From Neobacillus sp. CF12 (GTDB taxonomy: Bacteria > Bacillota > Bacilli > Bacillales > Cytobacillaceae), in contig NZ_JAUCEU010000007.1 of NCBI RefSeq assembly GCF_030348765.1, forward strand, positions 5,801,501-5,865,500: a stretch of 64,000 nucleotides of DNA, read 5' to 3'. Below the pieces are notes generated by a model that had not been told where the DNA came from, ran no database searches, and worked only from the letters and a program-made list of their open reading frames with translations. Below are positions 59,521 to 64,000 of this stretch, piece by piece (position 1 is the stretch's first letter; each line of letters begins with the position of its first letter). Both the position numbers and the translations under genes were made by a program.

Positions 59521-59614
59521 CAGATTGTCGAGAAAGGGTATCTTTCTCGGCAATTTTTTATTTAAACAAAGACTAACCTACGATTTTTTAAAAAAATTCC
59601 TGCCTGCTCAATGG

Positions 59615-59750
59615 CCTGTTGATTTCGCTCCAGGTGCTTCGCTTTCCGCGGGCGTGGCCGGGAAGCCTCCTCGGCGCTGAAGCGCCTGCGGGGTCTCCCC
59701 CTGCCCTTACTCCCGCAGGAGTCTTCGCACCTTCCGCTCCAATCAACAGG
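59615..59750. repeat. GC-rich long imperfect palindrome module, second copy
   Basis: 136 bp, inverted near-identical copy of 42020-42154, with arms CCTGTTGATTTCGCTCCAGG and its inverted partner ending AATCAACAGG. Confidence 0.9.
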
Positions 59751-59756
59751 GGTGCA

Positions 59757-60266
59757 TTAACTTAGAATTGCCACACACTTTTTCCAGCCTAGACAAGTGT
59801 GTGACAATCTTTTTATATTTTGGCATGCTGCGGTGAGTAACACTTGCTCACTCGCATTATGCAATCCCCGTAACCTACAATAGCGAAGCCCATGCAGTTC
59901 TTTTGAATCTGCGAAGCTTCGCTCTACTTTTTCCTTTCTAAATTTATAAAGTACTTTACCTGATTTTGAAAGCCGGTTAAGTCTTACCTTTTCCTTATGC
60001 TCTTCCCAAACATGTCTGGTAACAACTTTTGTTTTGAGATTTTGTACACTCCGACAGGAGTGGGCAGTTGGTACACTTTTTTGGATCCGACTTAATTCCA
60101 GATAGCCTTCTCCGTTATTTTCAGAGTAAAAAGGACGGACTCTCTCACCAATAAAAGAAAAGTCGATATATTTGTCCACCTTTCTTAACAGGTGATCTTG
60201 AGGCACTAAATCATCAATAAATACAAATTCCGCTTCATTTTGTATCTCTTTTTTTGGCTTATACAT
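59757..60266 (-). pseudogene. IS1182-family transposase remnant
   Basis: 169 residues in one frame. The N-terminal 60 (MYKPKKEIQNEAEFVFIDDL then VPQDHLLRKVDKYIDFSFI) are the usual IS1182 transposase start. The C-terminal 85 (KEKVERSFADSKELHGLRYC then RLRGLHNASEQVLLTAACQN) are its usual end. The middle, including most of the DDE catalytic core, is deleted, so it cannot be active alone. A full-length relative elsewhere could act in trans. Confidence 0.85.
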
Positions 60267-60563
60267 TTAATCCACCGTCCTATTAATATTAATAGTATTG
60301 TACCAAATTAACGCGGTGAATCGTTAAATTTATTGAAAATAAAGTCTCCTTTTCTGTAAGATTGGTACCATTATCAATATAGATAGCAAGGAGTGGATTG
60401 GAGCGAACGGTGCTTGACTCCTGCGGGATGTAGAGGCTCGACTTCCTCCCCGCGGAAAGCAAGCACCTGTAGCGGAAAGGAACGGTCCATTTGTATACAA
60501 AAAACAACATTCTATAAGAAAAGAGCCAAAATAAAAGACTGTCGAGAGTTTCTCGACAGCCTG

Positions 60564-60585
60564 GCACGGAATAATAATTCCGTGC
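60564..60585. repeat. terminator palindrome, right copy flanking the 1043-bp element
   Basis: Identical to 59499-59520; this copy is followed by TTTTTT, so it keeps the T run for plus-strand transcripts. Confidence 0.95.
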
Positions 60586-60612
60586 TTTTTTCATGAAAAA
60601 ACAAGCCGGGGA

Positions 60613-61914
60613 TTATCCGGCTTGTTTAACCAATTGTTTAACTTCTGTTGTTTTTCTTTGGTAGTAGAAATAGTTAAGTGCAAACGCAATGACATAGAAG
60701 CCAATAAAGAAATAGAATGCAGTTACGTAGGAACCTGTGGTATCTATGGACCAGCCAAAAAGCTTAGGAATTAAGAATGAACCATAAGCTGCAAAAGCTG
60801 CTGAGAAACCAATTACAGGCGCTGCTTCCTTAGGAATAAAAATTTGCGGAATCATTTGGAACGTTGAACCAGAACCAATACCAGAGGCAAGGAATAGAAC
60901 TAGGAATGCACCCAAGAAACCAGCAAACTGATTAAGATTTAAAAAGTAGATAACTCCTAAAGCACCAATGGACATAACAACAAATACGATTGCAGTTACT
61001 CTCGCACCACCAAATTTATCTGCTAACCACCCGCCAACAGGTCTTGCAGCAGCTGCCACTAGCGCACCAAGGAAGGCAAGTGAGATGTATTCAGGGAACT
61101 GTGATTTTAATAAAAGGGGGAATGCTGCTGAGTAGCCAATAAAGGAACCGAATGTTGCAATATAAAGTACTGTCATAATCCAAGTATGTTTACGTTTAAC
61201 AATAACAAATTGGTCTGCAACTGACTGTTTAGCGCCAGGAACATTATCCATTTTAAAGTATGCAAGCAATGTCATGATCACGATAGGAATTACCCAGATG
61301 AATGCTGCATTTTGTAACCAAATTTGTTGACCATTTTCTAATACTTGACCTTTACCTGCAAATGCGAAAGCACCAGTTGTAACGATTAATGGTGTAACAA
61401 ATTGTACTACTGAAACGCCCATGTTTCCTAACCCGCCATTAATACCTAAAGCGGTACCTTTTTCTTTTTTTGGAAAGAAAAAGCTAATATTTGCTGAAGA
61501 GGAAGAGAAGTTTCCTCCACCAAGACCACAAAGTGCTGCTAACAATAACATAATCGAAAATGGTGTATCAGGATTTTGTACCGCGAATCCAATACCAATA
61601 GCTGGAATGGCTAAAACGCCTGTTGAAATGACTGTCCAGTTTTTACCGCCAATTGAACCGACTGCAAAGGTATAAACAAATCGAAGGGTCGCGCCGACAA
61701 GTCCTGGGATCGCTGCTAATGTAAATAACTGTTCATCTGTAAAAGTGAAGCCAATATCATTTAATCTAATAGCTACTACAGACCAAATCTGCCATACAAT
61801 AAATGCAAGCATTAAAGAAGGAACGGAAATCCATAAATTTCGTTGTGCGTGTTTTTTACCTTCTGACTTCCAAAACTTTTCATCTTCCGGATTCCAATAA
61901 TTAATTCGTGCCAT
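60613..61914 (-). CDS. narK: NarK-type nitrate/nitrite transporter
   Basis: 433 residues, 12 membrane helices, nitrate-nitrite porter family. The two nitrate signature stretches are GLGGGNFSSSSANISFFFPKKEKGTALGINGGLGNMG and GSGSTFQMIPQIF. The Arg in LRFVYTFAVG and that in RPVGGWLADKFGG line up with substrate-binding arginines. Moves nitrate in or nitrite out in anaerobic nitrate respiration; no nar genes lie in the window. An Fnr box sits at -41.5. Confidence 0.92.
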   Translation of the reverse strand: MARINYWNPEDEKFWKSEGKKHAQRNLWISVPSLMLAFIVWQIWSVVAIRLNDIGFTFTDEQLFTLAAIPGLVGATLRFVYTFAVGSIGGKNWTVISTGVLAIPAIGIGFAVQNPDTPFSIMLLLAALCGLGGGNFSSSSANISFFFPKKEKGTALGINGGLGNMGVSVVQFVTPLIVTTGAFAFAGKGQVLENGQQIWLQNAAFIWVIPIVIMTLLAYFKMDNVPGAKQSVADQFVIVKRKHTWIMTVLYIATFGSFIGYSAAFPLLLKSQFPEYISLAFLGALVAAAARPVGGWLADKFGGARVTAIVFVVMSIGALGVIYFLNLNQFAGFLGAFLVLFLASGIGSGSTFQMIPQIFIPKEAAPVIGFSAAFAAYGSFLIPKLFGWSIDTTGSYVTAFYFFIGFYVIAFALNYFYYQRKTTEVKQLVKQAG

Positions 61915-61999
61915 ATTTTATCTCTCCCCTAAATCCACATTTCTTTTAAAGTGGATGTTCTTTGTGATTTCACTATAAAACACATGCTAACATGATTTT

Positions 62000-62015
62000 T
62001 GTGACGTGCGTCACA
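62000..62015 (-). promoter_or_regulatory. Fnr box of narK
   Basis: TGTGA-CGTGCG-TCACA, perfect. On the minus strand a -10, TATAGT, lies at 61977-61972, predicting a start near 61966 and placing the box centre at -41.5 to -42: the classical class II position. Confidence 0.88.
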
Positions 62016-62091
62016 AAATTAGTGAAGGAACTGTGAACTTGGGGTGAAAGTCAAAAAGTTGTAATAATTTACGCTGGATTTTCATTTATTT

Positions 62092-62121
62092 GGAAAAAAA
62101 TAGACCCTCCGAAGAAGGTCT
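62092..62121 (-). terminator. intrinsic terminator of the MFS-PAS gene
   Basis: On the minus strand AGACC / GGTCT is followed by ATTTTTTT. Confidence 0.65.
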
Positions 62122-62129
62122 TATTTCTT

Positions 62130-63620
62130 TTAATCATCAACTTCATGGAACATAGCAACATAATTTTTTGTTTCACCACTATCATCTTTAATGGCAGTAA
62201 TGGTTAACCATTCCCGATAAATTTCTTGGTTTTTTCGTTTGTTCCATATGAATCCTTCCCAGTAGCCAGCATTTATCAAATTATCCCACATTTGTTTATA
62301 AAAGGTATTATCGTGTTCTCCCGATTGTAGTACACTTGGTGTTTTTCCGATCACTTCATCCTTTGTGTAACCCGTAATCTTTGTAAAAGCGGGATTGACA
62401 CTTTGAATAATCCCATTCTTATCCGTAACAGTTATACCATCTGTAGCATGATTGACAATTTTGGCGGAAATATCCTGCTTTTCACGAAAGTAGAGCCAGA
62501 CAACTAATATTGAACTGGCTAGTGAAAACTCAGATAGTGACATGAAGCCAATTGCATAGTGTCCAGTCCAATTGAAGAGGATAGTCAAAATAATTGGCGG
62601 GAAAAAGCCTCCGAGCCCGCCCATTGCAGAGACAATCCCATTCACAATTCCGGCCTGTTTTGAAAAATATAAAGGTACTAATTTAAAAATTGTACCATTT
62701 CCAAGTCCTGCACAAATAGCCACGAATAAACATCCAAATGAATAAATAGGCAGGGAGGGAGTAAAGGCCAATAGAAAACCGGCGAAAGTCAGTCCTGTGA
62801 AAACACCCATTAAAATAAAAAATGGATTTAATTTATCCCCAAGCCATCCGCCTATTGGGCGAAATACAGTAGCTAAAGCAATAAATCCAGCTGTACGTAA
62901 ACCAGCATCCACTTTCTCTAAATCAAAATGATTCACTAAGAAAGAAGGCAAATAGATCGTGAAGGCAACAAATGACCCAAAAGTAATGAAATAAAACAAA
63001 CTTAAAAACCATAGCTTTTCATTTTTATAAACTTCTTTAATTTGATCAGTTAAGGAATTGTTAGCTTTTTTCTCATTCTTATCACCGAAGAGGAAATTCA
63101 AAACGGCAAAGATCAAAACAACCACAAGGAATATTTGTATGGTCGTTCTCCAGCCAAATGCATTGGCAAGTACCGGTGATGCAAACGATGTTAGTGCTGT
63201 TCCAATATTCCCAGCTCCATAAATTCCATTAATAAAGCCATGTTTTTCTTTTGGGAAATATTTAGGAAGTGAGGTTACGCCGATAGAAAAAACAGCTCCG
63301 CCAATACCAAGCATTAATCCACCCAAAATTAACATGAATAAAGAGTTAGCAATACTTAAAATTCCAATTGGCAGCAATAAAATAATAAAGCTAATTGTAA
63401 ATATGGTTCTAGCACCGAATCGATTTGTCCAATAGCCAATTGGAACTCTTAGTAAAGATCCAAGGATTACAGGTACGGCGGTGGCCAAGGATATTTGAGT
63501 TGATGATAGCTTAATATCTGCTTGAATGTAAGGCATGAGTGATGAAATAAGCACCCAGACCATAAACCCAGCAACAAGGCTTGTAGTTTGAAGATATAAT
63601 TGTTTTGCACCTTGAGACAT
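62130..63620 (-). CDS. NarK-like MFS transporter fused to a C-terminal PAS domain
   Basis: 496 residues. The first 390 form a 12-helix nitrate/nitrite-porter-like MFS unit: LGIGGAVFSIGVTSLPKYFPKEKHGFINGIYGAGNIG and RPIGGWLGDKLNP, and GLGNGTIFKLVPLYF. Residues about 393-496 are a PAS/PAC domain: DGITVTDKNGIIQSVNPAFTKITGYTKDEVIGK, WEGFIWNKRKNQEIYREWLTI, KNYVAMFHEVDD. The gene lies behind narK in the same direction, 215 bp apart. A transporter-PAS fusion suggests transport-linked sensing or regulated transport; this is inference. Confidence 0.88.
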   Translation of the reverse strand: MSQGAKQLYLQTTSLVAGFMVWVLISSLMPYIQADIKLSSTQISLATAVPVILGSLLRVPIGYWTNRFGARTIFTISFIILLLPIGILSIANSLFMLILGGLMLGIGGAVFSIGVTSLPKYFPKEKHGFINGIYGAGNIGTALTSFASPVLANAFGWRTTIQIFLVVVLIFAVLNFLFGDKNEKKANNSLTDQIKEVYKNEKLWFLSLFYFITFGSFVAFTIYLPSFLVNHFDLEKVDAGLRTAGFIALATVFRPIGGWLGDKLNPFFILMGVFTGLTFAGFLLAFTPSLPIYSFGCLFVAICAGLGNGTIFKLVPLYFSKQAGIVNGIVSAMGGLGGFFPPIILTILFNWTGHYAIGFMSLSEFSLASSILVVWLYFREKQDISAKIVNHATDGITVTDKNGIIQSVNPAFTKITGYTKDEVIGKTPSVLQSGEHDNTFYKQMWDNLINAGYWEGFIWNKRKNQEIYREWLTITAIKDDSGETKNYVAMFHEVDD

Positions 63621-63910
63621 TCCAATCCCCCTTCATTTCCAATAGTATTTCCATAAAAAAGCTATGCAACCGAAATTTTTTATACAAATACAACTATTGG
63701 AAAATTTTTCTTAGTGTATTATAGAACAATTTTCACTATTTATGCAGTGAGGTATGACACAAATCTGCAAAAATAGTAATATTTCTAAAAAAAATGGAAA
63801 ATCTGTCCTCATTCGTGTATTATCATATTAATTTAATCAATAAACTATCAAATTACCTGATGCATTCCGATATATATTAAAGGAAAGATCATGATGGATA
63901 GGAGGGTTTT

Positions 63911-64000
63911 ATGAATTTCCAAAAAATAGAATCATTTGATCAACAGCTTGATTTAATGAATATACTATCTCAACGATTTTCCACAAGAGCTTATCAGGTT
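63911..64000 (+). CDS. 5' end of an unidentified gene
   Basis: Open frame from ATG 63911 with AGGAGGGT 4 nt upstream, running off the right edge: MNFQKIESFDQQLDLMNILS then QRFSTRAYQV. It is divergent from the MFS-PAS gene. Too short to name. Confidence 0.7.
   Translation, partial: MNFQKIESFDQQLDLMNILSQRFSTRAYQV

Larger units (their letters stand above)
59521..60563. mobile_element. degenerate IS1182-like element inserted in a terminator
   Basis: 1043 bp bounded by terminal inverted repeats CAGATTGTCGAGAAA (left) and CAGGCTGTCGAGAAA (right, reversed), 13 of 15 identical. Both flanks carry the full 22-bp terminator palindrome, the presumed target duplication. Inside are a transposase remnant on the minus strand and two GC-rich palindromic modules (59615-59750 and about 60394-60492). 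Each end continues into a hairpin plus T run: ATTGTCGAGAAAG / CTTTCTCGGCAAT then TTTTT at the left, and CTGTCGAGA / TCTCGACAG on the minus strand at the right. Confidence 0.85.

Noticed and set aside
60289..60594. 101-codon frame at the right end of the IS1182-like element
   Set aside because: It runs through the GC-rich palindrome and terminal repeat, has no ribosome site and no resemblance to a transposase.

Overview
The window looks like chromosome from a low-GC, endospore-forming member of the Bacillaceae (Neobacillus/Bacillus-like). Evidence: strong AGGAGG-type ribosome sites, frequent TTG/GTG starts, spore-linked genes (SplA, an Sda-like checkpoint peptide, YhcN-type lipoprotein, an Hsp20-like spore protein, LigD/Ku), T-box control of trp, and many small Bacillus families (YhfH, YkuS, YuzL, YdjO). 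It also carries an anaerobic gene set: Fnr, PflBA, a NarK-type transporter, a DMSO-reductase-type molybdoenzyme, a selenocysteine formate dehydrogenase and ModAB. Family names come from reading the proteins; no database was searched.

Layout. 1-10 kb: S41 protease CtpB, an LCP-like exported protein, an AlbA_2-type protein, a CobW-type GTPase, small secreted and cytoplasmic proteins, an SDR with a degenerate active site, and a GNAT gene whose leader contains a degenerate tRNA-like fold. 10-20 kb: YxlEFG-like membrane/ABC cluster, DapF, a 6 x 52 bp tandem repeat, divergent ligD and ku, a nucleoside hydrolase, and a cold-shock gene with a long structured leader followed by a YdjO-like gene. 20-26 kb: a three-gene molybdoenzyme/polyferredoxin operon under a perfect Rex-type operator, then an MFS exporter. 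26-33 kb: complete trp operon (trpE-G-D-CF-B-A, trpC and trpF fused) behind two tandem tryptophan T-boxes. 33-42 kb: mnmH (selU) with its own promoter and terminator-bearing leader, Sda-like gene, YhcN lipoprotein, YidC, pflBA.

42-50 kb: a 302 bp MITE inserted in a terminator, a cupredoxin, an MprF with an internal deletion in its transferase domain, modBA, ABC-F protein, Sco1 and Fnr. 50.6-53 kb: a promoter, a 7-codon leader peptide, mutually exclusive RNA pairings and an intrinsic terminator precede an Smr-less MutS2 paralogue. This resembles antibiotic-responsive attenuation and is my main candidate for an undescribed system. 53-54.5 kb: a YdjO-like gene that appears to start at AUU, splA without splB, and duplicated yhfH genes. 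54.7-64 kb: a triple-PAS histidine kinase, a formate dehydrogenase with an in-frame UGA (Sec) and a SECIS like that of E. coli fdhF, a degenerate IS1182-like element inserted in a terminator, narK behind a well-placed Fnr box, and a NarK-type MFS protein fused to a PAS domain.

Connections (inference): Fnr and Rex-like sites tie pfl, narK and the molybdoenzyme operon to oxygen and redox state. ModAB supplies molybdate for the two Mo enzymes. MnmH and the Sec-containing FdhF both imply selenophosphate synthesis elsewhere in the genome. The two mobile elements share terminal repeats, both sit between duplicated terminator palindromes, and their ends fold into terminators themselves.
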